Source: Tetrahymena thermophila SB210
Taxonomy: Eukaryota; Ciliophora; Oligohymenophorea; Hymenostomatida; Tetrahymenidae
NCBI RefSeq assembly: GCF_000189635.1
Contig: NW_002476302.1
Coordinates: forward strand, 62,001 to 126,000
Direction: 5' to 3'
Length of the DNA: 64,000 bases
Of this stretch, positions 1-12,455 are shown one piece after another. Position numbers and translations under genes: made by a program. Numbering within the stretch: position 1 is the first letter of the stretch; every line of letters starts with the position of its first letter. Under the pieces are notes generated by a model, which did no database searches, was not told where the DNA came from, and was given only the letters and a program-made list of their open reading frames with translations.

Positions 1-1596
1 TAGGTAATTTACAAAACCAAAGATTTCTAATGACTAAATGAGTGAATCAATTATCAATTGGAAAATAAATTCCAGAGAGAATAGAAAATAAATACATAAA
101 AATAAAAATAAACGTTTTTAGTTACCTTTAAATTAATTTAAAATAAAAGTCAGTGTATTTATTTAAATTATTATCATTAAGTAATCTAAAAATTTATCAT
201 GGAAATATATATTTTATTTTTAATTAGCGCTGTTATTTATATTATTTTCTATTACTTTTGAAAACCAACTTTCTCAAAAAATAACCCATATTACATTAAA
301 TAACCAATAAATATTATTAATTATTTAAATGCCAATTTTTAATAAAAAAAGGAATAAATTTCACTTAATTTAATTTGATGGTTTTTAATCTATGTAAATA
401 AAAAAGGTTAACTTACTTTTACTTCAAATAATTTAGAATAACTTAAACTAATTTAATAATTATTTATAAAAATATATTTTTCTTTTCTTAATTTGAATTT
501 ATTCAAAGAATTATTTTAATTCTCTTAATAAAAAATTTATGTGATTGATTATTAAATTAATATCTAAATTTGTTTAAAATATTGTAAGCACCAAATATTT
601 ATGAAATAAATAAATCAAAAAAATGATTTAAACTTTTTAAAACCTAAATAGTCAAATTAATTTTAATTGATTTTTAATGAAATTCTTTTTTTAACTTTAA
701 TGAAATTTTAAAACAAATGAAATAATTAATTGTTTCATTCTTTCAAAAAACTAAACATTTATTAATTTTCTTATTATAATCAAAATATTTATCAAATTTA
801 GTTTATTAAATGTTTTATCTTTGTTATTTCAAATTTTATCAAAAAATTAGTTTAAATATTGCAATCAATTTTAAGAAAAAATAAATTATGTTAGAATTTT
901 ATTAATTTTTAATCAAATAAAAATCTATTAAAACAAATTATATTTTAAATATTATTAAAATTATTTAAATTTATTAATGAATAATCCTTATTTTTTAAAA
1001 AGCTTAAAGTTCTAAAGATTCATATAAAAAATCTACTTTATTTATTATTCCATTAAAGTAAAATTTAGCTTAAAAATTTGTTGTTAATTTAAATAAAATT
1101 AAAATTTCTATTCATTCCTAAAATTTAAAATGTCTTTTTATTTATTTATTTATAAAAAATTGAACATTTATCTAAAAATAAAATCTAAAATGAAAGTAAT
1201 TATTTAAAACTACATGTTTGTATATAAAATTTAAAATAAGAAATATGCAAGTTGATTGATATATTTATTGTAAGAAAGTATGTACATTATATAAGATTAT
1301 TATAGATTTATTCAATTAGCTTATAGTTATTTTATAATTTATTTAAAAATAAAATAGAATTAATATATTTTGTATAATATCAAGTAATATCAAATATTAT
1401 TATTTATTTTTGTTTTATTAAACTTTATTAGTTATAAATTTATCAATTAATTATTAACTATAAAACATTCATTTATTTTTTTATTGCCTTTGAGAATTTT
1501 AACAAGCCTTTTACAAATATAACCTCATTTTTTAAAAATTGTATGTTTCATAGCTAGTTGCAAAGTTTATTCAAAAATAGATATTTTTGCTTATGA
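1..1596. other. AT-rich non-coding stretch
   Basis: No reading frame with coding-like composition is visible on either strand when only TGA is treated as stop. It holds poly-A/T runs and lies downstream of the minus-strand kinase gene. No telomeric repeat is seen. Confidence 0.6.
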
Positions 1597-4056
1597 TCAA
1601 GAGTTTACAGGATTTAACTTAGAACGTACATAATCAAATTTATGAGCTACCAATTCTTATAAAGAATCAGGTTTATATTTTTTGATATTCTCAAAATATT
1701 TTTATTCTACATATTTTGAGTTGACATCAATGAAGTTTTCAAAGAATTCTTCTATCATAAATGAGTCCAGCATTTCATTAACATGAAGAAGTACTTAACG
1801 TGTTTCGTTTGTGAGTGCCATATATTAATGAGAAGTAGTAGACATCTACTGTAACTATAAATGGAGTTCTTTGGCTTTTGAAAAGATTTCATCCACATAA
1901 TTGTAAATCGTTGTCTAAAAGAATGAGTTATCAACTGATTGTATATTATTGATTTCATTTTTTAGCAACTGATTGTCTTAGTAATGAGGTGATGTTTTTA
2001 TCAGTCTTAGAATTTCAACTTTAAAGAGGTCAACTATGTTAGATATTAAATGGATCTCCCTTGTCAAGATTCCTTTGAATTTTTTAAACTCATTTGAGTT
2101 TTCGAAGGTCTCAATTTTTTCCATTCTTTTTGATAAATTTGTAGATTTTAATGTATTAACAGTTAATTTTAACTGATCTGTATAGATATTAATATATTTC
2201 ATTATTAAGAAGGCTACTACTGGAGTTTTTATAGAGTAATTAAACTCTAAAAGAGTGCCAAGTACATTTGATAAAAAATTTATTTTGTTTCTTTCCCTTA
2301 CTAGAATACGCATATTCATACTCATTTTAGTCTTCTCTTCCTGAGTAGATCCACTACCCAAAGTGTTACCAATAGTATTAACATTGCTGTTATTGCTAAT
2401 ATTGTTGCTTGGAATTAAGAAATTTTGGTTTAAATTACCATTTTGAACTGTGTTGTTCTATTAATTTTGGTTGTTTTAATACGGAGCATTATTTAAATAA
2501 TTACCATTGTTATTTCCATTATTATTGCTGTTAGGTGGCAAAGAATTGATTGCGCTGCTGAAGTGGTTTAACATGTTATTTGTATTACTATTGTTAGAAG
2601 GGGAGAGAACATTTAATATGTCTTTGTTTGCAGAAAGTGGCGATATTCCGTTAACAAGACCTGTCCCAACACCACTTAGAGAAGAAGAAGGGTTAGTATT
2701 AAAATTATTTGAATAATTAAGGTAAGTTGTTCCTTAGCCTTAGTTATTATTGTTTTTAGAAGGTAAAAAGTTTAAGTTATTGCTAGAACCAAGGTTGTTG
2801 GTGGAACTAACATTGTTGTTATTATTAGTAACTCCTTAAATGTTATTATTATTATTAAACCCAAGAATATTATTATTATTATTGGTTGATAATCCAAGTC
2901 CTTATATTTATGCATTGCTCCCTAAAGAATTTCCTAAACCAAAGTTATTTGTATTATTTGTGCTAACTCCAAGATTATTATTTAAGCTTCCTAACATAAT
3001 ATTGCTACTGTTTTGTCCTATTCCTAATCCATTAAGAGAATTTAAATTTGGAGGTTATTATGAATTTGGTGAAGTGTTGACACCAAGATTAGAAGAGGAA
3101 TGTTTTTTCATTAAGAGCGGTTGTTATTGTTACTGTTGTTAAAAGTGCTACTATTAGTTTTACTAGTTAGATTGTGTTGCGTTCTAAAGTTGAAGAGGCT
3201 AAGGTGATAAATTTGAATTCAAATAAGTGGTAGTCAAGAAAGTAGATCCTATTTAAATATGAAATTTTTCTTCAGTGAGGGCAAAGAGCTATGGCCAATC
3301 TACACGTTTACGAAAATCGACTACAAGCATTGCGCGAATTAAGTCTTCAGCCTTCTTGGAAATTTAATTTATATAACGAGGAATTTATAATTCTGTGTTA
3401 TCAATTTGAGTGATTAGCTTAGCTATACTTTAGTCTTCATAAGGGCAGTACCCAAACAGACACTCAAAAAAAACCACACCCATAGACCAAACATCAGCCT
3501 TTGTATTGTATGGCATGCCTTTTAATACTTCTGGAGCCATGTAGATAGGAGAACCAACCATAGTAGAAGTCATATCCTAAGGATTCATCAAAGATTTACA
3601 GAATCCAAAATCCGCAATTTTAATTACATTATTGTGGAATAAAATATTAGATGGCTTTAAGTCTCTATGAAGTATATTTTCTTTAATCATAGCCTTAAAT
3701 GCATTCAATAGTTAAGCGAAAATCTTAATAGTTTCGCCCTCAGAAAGAAATTTTTTGCGATGAATTGCTTGTTCAAGTGTTCCTCCATTGCAATATTCGT
3801 ATATTAAATACATGTTATTTGAAGTTTTTAACATTTCCTAGAACTTAACACAATTAGGGTTATCAATCTTGGCTAGGGTACGAATTTCGTTCATAGTGAA
3901 TTCATGCAGCTTTGGAATTTCTCTAAATTTGTCCATTTTTACTACTTTAATAGCTACTACTTAATCATTGTTCATATTCTTAGCCTTATAAACCTTACCA
4001 TATTACCCACTGCCGATGACTTCATTTAAAACATAATTTTCTATTACTTTACTCAT
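1597..4056 (-). CDS. ULK/ATG1-like serine/threonine protein kinase with Asn-rich middle
   Basis: Single-exon gene of 819 codons reading from ATG at 4056 to TGA at 1599-1597; in-frame TAA/TAG are read as Gln. The N-terminus is a full protein kinase domain (about residues 7-265): Gly loop IGSGQYGKVYKA, lysine motif VVAIKVV, catalytic loop [11 protein letters not shown], metal-binding DFG in [10 protein letters not shown], and APE in MAPEVLKG followed by the ADVWSMGV helix. The layout right at the N-terminus and the motif set resemble ULK/ATG1 kinases, which control autophagy and cilium-related processes; that assignment is by eye. Residues about 280-560 are Asn/Leu/Gln-rich low complexity. The last 260 residues are helical and charged without a recognised domain. 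The ATG is chosen because the kinase domain begins immediately after it. Its substrate is unknown. Confidence 0.88.
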
Positions 4057-5484
4057 TAACTTAACTATCTAGATGCTTTTTCTTTTTGGTATTATGATCT
4101 TTTTTTATTTTCTAAATGTTTCCTTGTATCAATAAAAATGCTAACTAACTAAATTGTCTTAACCTGTTTCATAAATATAAGAATAAGTTAGATTTTCACA
4201 AATTGTCATTTTCTATTCATAAAAGCTATTTTTAAAATTTTCTACTATGATTTCAAAACTATGTAAAGATCAAGTAAATGTAAAATATATATAATTATTC
4301 TGAGATCTAACTTTTTTTCATTTGAGTGGTAGATAAAAACACTGAAGTGAAGGATTGTGATAAAAATTACCTTGATGATAAATACGCTATATGATATGAT
4401 TAATTTTTAGTCTTTTGAATTGTTTTAATGAACTATTATCTTCTTACACTATTTTTGAATTAATTTTTAATATTGCAAAATATTAAACTAAATTCTTTTT
4501 AATTACTTGAATTATATACAAATATTATTAATTAGATTTTTTATCAAATTCAAAAAAAAAAAAATCAAATGAACTGTTTTGTTCATATAGTTAATTTTTG
4601 AAATTTAATAATGTCAAATCTTCTCTCCTAAATTAATCAAATTAATTAATTTAATTAGCTATTTGTTTAATGCATTATTTTATTAATGAATTAAGGAATG
4701 AATTGGTGATTGAATATATGAATGAATGATAAAATTGTAATTGTTTCTTGAATATTATTATCTATCTATCTATTTATCTACGATTTATGTTGACTATTTA
4801 GTATTTTAAAGTAAATTAAATGAAAATGCCAAACTCGTTTTTTTTACCTCACCTCATTCTAGCAAGATTATTTATTTAGTTAATTGAATTTTGAATGTGT
4901 GTCTAAATTAATATCGTTAGACTTAAATTCATTTGGATTACAAAATTTAAAATAACTAGGATTTGATTGGATGCAATTCAGCTTGATTATTTTATAAGGA
5001 CAGGAACTTGAATGGATTTTAAATTTAGAAACATAAACTAAAAATTAAATTAATTTTTAATAAATTAAACAATTATTTTATGATTAAATTTTTTAATTTA
5101 GTGAGCATATTTATACAAATTTTTTTCAAATATAAATATAAATTTACAAATAAGATTAATAAAGAATATGCAAATGTATCCATCCTTTTTTAATTAGCTA
5201 ATTCCAACATATGAGCCAAAATTTATTTTAAAATATAATTTAGAAATGTTAAGCCAAAAATTAATTTCTCTTACTTATTTGATTATTAGATGAATTATTT
5301 GATGATATAGGTTATATTAATTAGTATTATTATTATTATTAAATATATTAGATTTAGGGAGAATTGGAAGAAAAATTTCTTAGTTAACAATCATGTTTAA
5401 CTCAATTAGTATTTAATGTATGTTTAATTCATGAAATATTAAGGAAAAATAAATGGCGCTGTTTGAAATATTTCATTTAGTTTA
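4057..5484. other. intergenic region
   Basis: AT-rich spacer between two minus-strand genes. It should carry the promoter of the kinase gene. Short TCTA repeats occur near 4760. No gene or RNA is recognised. Confidence 0.6.
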
Positions 5485-7567
5485 TCATGCTTCAACAATT
5501 TCACTATGGTTTGGAGGTCTGAAGTATCTCCATAATGGGTCCATTTTTTTTGAGCTGTTTTGAGAATTAGATGAAGAAGAATTGCTTTCAGATTCTCCAT
5601 AAAATTCTTATGATTCTGATTTATTCCTATTTTAAATTAAAAATAATTTTAAAAAAATTATTTATCACTGTTTTTAAAATGAAAAAATTTTTTATTAATG
5701 AAATCAAAATAGATTACATTTCTATTCCTACTAGCAAATCATTAAAACAAACTTCAACATAATAATCAAGAGTTTCGTCGTCTGTTTGATTATCATCGTC
5801 AAGAGTTAGCTCTTAAATTTTTTTCTAGAATTTTTGATCTATACGTAAATCTTTATCCTTAAAACAGTTAAATTCGTAGTGTCTTATCCTATTGCTGTTT
5901 TAACTAGTATATCTTAATTTTTCATAATCTATTGTAAATGCACTATCAACTCCAAAACACTAGTTATTTTGTTAAGAGTTTTTAATCCTTTTTTAGAACA
6001 TTTAATTTAAATCTATTTATTCAGTTTCATTAACGTGATCCTGATTCCAAATATTTTAATTGTTTAGTTGTTTTATATTGAAAAAATCCAATTTATTATT
6101 ATTTTGTTTATATTAATTTTTTTCTGAACTGTTATGGTTTAAACATGAGTTTTTATTCCAAATATTTTAATCATCTATGTTTAAGTGAGTTTCATCTTAG
6201 GACTTTAAGCTACTTAACTTATTTGAAAATCTCAAATCTTCATCTTCATCAAAAAAGAAAAATGGTGCTTTATCTAAACCCTTTTTTGTTCCATTCTAAT
6301 GTTTTTCAAAGAGCTTAGATTACTAATTCCTCTCTAACTATTCTTTGCATTAAGTTACACTTGTTTAAGCAGAATCGGCTTTTCTAGTTCCTTAATTAAT
6401 GTATGAGCTATCTTTTGTCTCATTTTTAAGACATGCTTTATCGTTGAAAATATTATTTGATTTTTTTACTATTTTGAAAGATGGTTTTGAATTTTCATCA
6501 AACATCTTTTAATTCTGAAGATTTTTGTAATCCTTTTCATCAGCAAATACAAATCTATTCTCATTAGCTTTTCTATTATCATATGCTTTAGCTGTTTACC
6601 TTAGATAATATAATTCATCATCTTCTTCATCATCATCAAGTTCATTTTCTTAAGAATAATTTTTTTCATTTTTACGTTACTTAGGCTGAGTTGTGCTTGC
6701 TGCCCCAACTAAAAAGTTAGTTTTAGAAGCTTCAACACTACTTTCTTAGGAATTATTATAGCCTTTCTTCTTATATTTAGTCTTTTCTATTTAGCATATA
6801 TCGCTATCAGTAATTGTACTACAGTTCAATATACTATTCTAACTTTTATTCAAGTTCTACACTCCGACTGCCTTTGTAATATTTTTTTTTGCCATCCTTG
6901 AGGAAGTGTTACTGGAAATATTTTATTGAATCATTTTGTCTTTAATATGTTGCATGCCACTAAAAATATTATTGAAGATAATTTAATTCTAATTTTAAGA
7001 AGCAGATCTAGTTAAACGCTTATTAGAGGAATCAATACTATCAACAGATGACTAAAACTTGTTTCTATTAGGTTCAAATTTTATTGAGTTTGAAAAAGAT
7101 ATGGAAGAAATGGAGGCGCTTTTATCCTACTGTTCACTAAGGGGATCAACAATAGACTTAAGAGAAGTACACTTTTTAAGATTATTATTTTTTTTGTTTT
7201 CCTATTTACCTTTGTTTTTATTGGGTTTAGGCTAATTATTGGAAGAAGAAACTTTTATGCTTACTGAGGACTAAAAACTATTTTAGTATCCTTTTAATTA
7301 AAGATTGTTGTCTAAGCTGTTTTCAACTGAAATTGAAACAGACTATGTAGAGAAATGCTTAGCTTGCTTTTTATTCTAAGATTAGCAAAACGTGTAAATA
7401 GAGTCATCATCATATAAGGTCTAAGGTTAACTATAAGAAGACTAAGAGAGGTCCACCACAATTTATTGTTGAATTGAAGATATATCTTTATTCTAGTAAG
7501 TGTACACTCTTGGTCCTTACTTCCTACTTTTAGATTTTTCTTCTTTATAATATCGATTGCTGTTCAT
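5485..7567 (-). CDS. Ser/Asn/Gln-rich protein of unknown function, two exons
   Basis: Complement of 5718-7567 joined to 5485-5626, 663 residues. The first exon starts MNSNRYYKEEKSKSRKQG and is low in complexity, rich in Ser, Asn, Gln and Lys, with an acidic patch near 6620-6650 (ENELDDDEEDDELYYL). No catalytic or membrane motif is recognised. If read straight through, the frame ends in about 45 Ile/Phe/Leu/Asn-rich residues at 5588, unlike the rest. A GT..AG intron (5627-5717, 91 nt, phase 2) instead gives a hydrophilic tail including KSESQEFYGESES and DPLWRYFRPPNHSEIVEA before TGA at 5487-5485. That matches the body of the protein in composition, so the spliced model is preferred. Function cannot be inferred. 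Confidence 0.75.
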
Positions 7568-10040
7568 TTTATGCACGAATGAATATAAAATTTAGCAGAT
7601 ACAATTTAATTATTTATATATAGCTAAACAATTGAAAAAAAAATTTTTATTTTTTTTCTTAGCTTAAATTAATCAATTTTTAGTGGTATACTAACTTTTA
7701 GAAATCTTGAAATCTTTCAAATTTAAAAAGAAATATCCGCGAAAACTGATTTTATTTGATTATATATTATTAAAATAAATCAAGCTAACTAAATCTTTGG
7801 AAAGAAAGCTAATAAACAAATAAATACAAACATATTTATAAATAAATAATCAAAGAAAAAAATAAACAAGCAAACAAATAAACAAAGAAACACACTTTTT
7901 TATTAAATTTTATGAAATCAAAATAAAAAAAACACTACATTTTAGAAAATTCGAATCATTGGCTTACTTCATAATTAAAAAATTAAAATAAAGTTTTTTT
8001 AATTTTAAAATATATTTTTATTGTAAAGAAGTGCTTTGAATTTAATCATAAAATTTATCTCAAGGCGAAAATAATTATTTGAGTTGGTGTAAATCTTTTC
8101 TCTCAATCAATATTAGATAAAATTCAAATTGGATTAGTTTACAAAATTAAATTTAAAATATAAAAATTAAAAATATCAAAAATTAAGCAGAACAAAGAAA
8201 AACTGATTTATTGATATTGATGTGTTTATTAGATTAGTTTATTTTATAAATTTAAAAACTATTTAAATTGGCAATTAGTAATCTTTCTAGTTTATAAGTC
8301 TATATAAACTTAGAGTAATAAATTGCCTATATAAAAATGAACTTATTTAGATTGACACCAACTACAAAAATTTGAAATAGATATTTATATATCTAGATTA
8401 GATCTTTAACTAAGTTAATAGGGTGTGAATAAAGGCAAGTTCAAACAATTTAATATTTAGAGTTATTTAAAAAACATAAATTAATTATTACTCAGATATA
8501 TAATCAATTAAAATAATTTATTTTTTCAATTTATATAAATAAGAATTTGCGCATTCAAGTAGATTTAAATGAATATTATTAAAAATCAACTGAAATTTAA
8601 AAATAAGAAGATACTCTTTATCATCAAATATTATTTTGATCAACTTGAATATATTTCAAGACAGATAAAAAAAATTAATTTTGGTTATTAAAACCATCAT
8701 ATTATAAAATTAACATTTTTTTCAAATACAATTTATTACAATATTTAATTTTATTTAAATAATTAGAAAATTGATTTTTCTGCTTGCTTTAAATAAATAA
8801 TTAATAATTTTTTAAAATAAAAAATTCACTTATAAAAATAAAATAATATAATTAATATAGAAAGGTTTAAATATTCCAAAAAATTTATAAAATGTTAAAA
8901 ATGATGATAGTTAATAATAAAAAATAATAATTTTCTATTTTGAGCTTTTTTTAATTTAATGAAGAAATAAATAGAAAAATAAAATTTAACTTTTAAAAAT
9001 TACATATATAAATTTTAATTTAGAAATAATTTTTTTTTGTTATCTGCATTAATAAATAAGTGAAATTTAAGTAATGATTTTATAAAAATATCAAATATCA
9101 TTTTTATTGTTTTACTTAATTCATCTAAAAACCAATTTTATAACTAATCTTGATGAGTATTGCTTTGATAATTTATTATTTAAGCGAATTTTAATAAAAA
9201 AATTTTATACTTAACTATAATAAAATAATATTTTATTAATAGTTATATTTATCAAAATTATATTATTAGTTTATGTTCATTTAATAAATCAGACATATTA
9301 CATAGATAGAAGAGAAGCTATTTAACAAGTATTAGTATATTTTTTTTCAAAACTAGAAAAATAAAAACTTTTTTATATGCTTAGCTAAAAGCCATAAACT
9401 AGCTTATCTTATCTTTTTATATATTCAAATTATAAACTTTAAAAATTTCGAAATTTCACTATTTCTAAATAGCCATTTAAAAGGAAATAAAACTATATTT
9501 TAACTTTATTTCCTATTTTAAAATAAAAATAAATTTAATTTTTAAATAGATAAGTTTAGTAGTTTAAAAATGTGAAATAAATTTATACAGGAATTCTTAA
9601 TTATAAAAATATTATTTATTTATTTAAATCAAAATATTATTAAGGTTAAATTAAAAATAATAAGTAGATGTATTTTTTATAAAGAGTAAATAAATAAAAG
9701 AAAATAGTTTATCTTCATTATTAATAGAGTTATTTATTTTAATCTTTTATATCTAATAGAACAAATGTTTTTTTGTTAATTATTTTATAAACTATTTTTT
9801 TTTTATAAATTACTTAAATAAATCTTTTATACAAATATGAGTATTTAATTTGATGCTTGTGGTTACTTTTCTTCAATGAATTAAAATCTCAAGAAAAAAG
9901 TGATAATTCATTGATTATTGCCTTGAATAATATAGGATAGCAAGATTAATTAAGTAATTGATTACTCTGTATATTTAAAAATAGTATTATTCTAAGCTAA
10001 ATTTCGATAAATCATAAATACTCAAAATAATTATTGGGCA
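7568..10040. other. divergent intergenic region
   Basis: About 2.5 kb of very AT-rich DNA between divergently transcribed genes, so it should hold both promoters. Simple A-rich microsatellite-like sequence (AAATAAACAA type) lies at about 7800-7890. No gene, tRNA or repeat family is seen. Confidence 0.6.
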
Positions 10041-12171
10041 ATGAAACTTTAAATCTTGATTGCTACTTTGCTAATCTCAACTCTAACAGGAGTTTTGATA
10101 AGCAAAAAACAGTACTTTATTGGAAACCAAGGAGAAAGCAATATCCCAGATGATAGCACTCTCTCTAACATTTTAGATGTGCAGACAAAACATTTTCATT
10201 TAGAAATAGAAATTGATTTTGAATCAAAAAGTATATTTGGTAATTAAACACTTTCAATGGTTGCTTAAAAAAGCGGGGTTAAGTAGATAAATTTGGATGT
10301 TAGCAACTTATAAATCTATAAAGTAGTTGATCAAGAAGGAAATATCTTAAATTTCAACTACTTCAATCCTATCCCTAATATTTTCGGTGAATAATTACAA
10401 ATATTTTTGAAAAATCCTACTATTGAAGGCAGAGTCTATAATTACACAATTACTTATAAGTCAGAAAACGCTTCTGCTTCATCATGGTTAACTCCTAAAT
10501 AAACATCTTCTTAAGTTCTTCCGTAAAATATTACCTAAAGATTAAATATAGACTATCATATAACACAAATTTAACAAAAATAATTAAAATTACTTTACAA
10601 TTTTGACAATATATAAAAGTTTTATTATTCGATCTAATTAATTTGATATTTTAATATAGATATCTTTATACTTAGTGCTAATCAGTTTACTGTAGAAGTT
10701 TGGCACCATTTTAGGATACTCCTTTTATTAAGGCAACTTATACTGCTAATGTAACAGTTGTTGATCCTATTGTTGTTTATTTAAGCGCTAATGTGACATA
10801 ATCAACATAAGTACAAAAAGATAATCAAAATTATACAATATACTCATTTAGAAGTGATATCCCAATTGCATCTTATGTCTTCACTATTGTTGCAGGAAAT
10901 GTAGTAGAGAGAAAGATTGGAAGAAGAACTTCAGTTATTAGTGAACCAACTAATATTGATTTTTATGCTTAGGAGCTCTCTGATCTTGAGCTTTATTTAG
11001 ACACAGTTGAAAATTACACAATTCCTTATATTTGGGGATCTTACAAGATTGTAATATAGCCTCCTAGTTTCCCTATGGGCGGTATGGAAAACCCTCTTCT
11101 AACATTTGCTTCTCCTTCTATTATAGTAGGTGATAAAAGTGGAGTCTCTGTAGCAGTTCATGAAATAGCACATTCATGGACAGGTAACTAAGTCACTTGC
11201 AAGAATTGGAGAAATTTATGGATCAATGAAGGTTTTACTATGTACTTAGAAAGATAATCTGATTCAATAATGTTTGGTAAAGATTATGCTGTTGTAGATG
11301 CTATAGTTGGTAATGACACCATGGTTGATGATATGAATAACTTTGGAATGTAAAGCAATTACACTTCATTAAATCCAATGATATAAGGTTCAAACCCTGA
11401 TGATGCTTTCTCTAACATTCCTTACGAGAAAGGTTATTAATTCCTCAAATATATTGAGAGTGTTATTGGATAAGACTTACTTTAACAATTTTTAAGATCT
11501 TACATCAGTGAATATTCATTAAAAAGCATCGATTATGAAGAATTGCAAGCATTTTTCAATAAATTTATCAAAATTAATCGCCAAAGAGATGCAAAGAAGT
11601 TACTTTCTTAAATTGATTGGGATACATGGATAAATTAACCTGGTATGCCTCCTGTCAATTTAAAATTTTAAACTGATACCATTCCTCTCATAAAATCATT
11701 AGCATAAAGCTATATTGAGTAAAATCATTTTAGTATAAATCTAAAAATATTAATTTTTTTTAATAAAAAAGCTTATAAGGTAAAGGATCTCCTGCCAATT
11801 ACAAAGAATTCCTTGATTTTTCATTAAATGAAAAATGCATTTTCTTATAGTATTTGTTTGATCACACTAGTGAATATGATTCATAAGTTTTGATAAAAAT
11901 TGATTAAGATTATAACTTAACAAATAGCTCAAATCAAGAAATTTCATGGAGATGGTTTAGAACAACTATCATGGTTGGCTATAATTCTGTCTAAGACAAA
12001 ATAGAATAATTTTTAGGATTAACTGGGAGAATAAAAATGATTAAACCTGTATACTAGGCTTTTGTTTAAACTGGCTAAAAGTAGATAGCTCAAAATTATT
12101 TGGTATAGTATTAAGATTTCTATCATCCTTTGGCTGTATAGGCAATAAATAGAGTAATCAATGGAAATTGA
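10041..12171 (+). CDS. M1-family zinc aminopeptidase (leukotriene A4 hydrolase-like), paralogue 1
   Basis: Exons 10041-10522, 10660-11718 and 11772-12171 give 646 residues and end at TGA. The frame is exact across both introns (137 and 53 nt, both phase 2). An N-terminal hydrophobic stretch ([18 protein letters not shown]) suggests a signal peptide or membrane anchor. M1 landmarks: GGMENP near residue 301, the zinc motif HEIAH at 328-332 with the third ligand in NEGF at 351, the catalytic-Tyr motif PYEKG near 415-419, and a C-terminal helical domain with [13 protein letters not shown], comparable to the carboxylate-binding region of leukotriene A4 hydrolase. The family removes N-terminal residues from peptides, and animal members also hydrolyse an epoxide; the substrate here is unknown. 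All catalytic residues look intact. The motif SQVLP before intron 1 joins to YLYTQCQSVYCRS after it, exactly as in the family. Confidence 0.93.
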
Positions 12172-12455
12172 ACTTTAATAAAGCTTAAATTATAAAATCT
12201 ATATAAATTTCTAAATACTAACATTTTATATAAAATAGTATGTCAATGTCAATGTAAATGATCAATTTATAAAAATTAAACAAAAATATTATTTTTATTT
12301 AAATTAAATATTAAATTACATTTATTAAAGTATAAAAGACAGACAAATGATAAATGATAATTAGTTAAAATTTATTTGAAATATTGATTGAAATGTTTAA
12401 AAAGTTAATTTTGGGATAGGGTTAGTAGAGTATTTTTAAATATTTTTGTTTGAAA

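Noticed and set aside
260-285. AAACCAAC-containing sequence resembling the Tetrahymena chromosome breakage sequence
   Set aside because: It matches only about eight of fifteen bases and no telomere follows; chance similarity.
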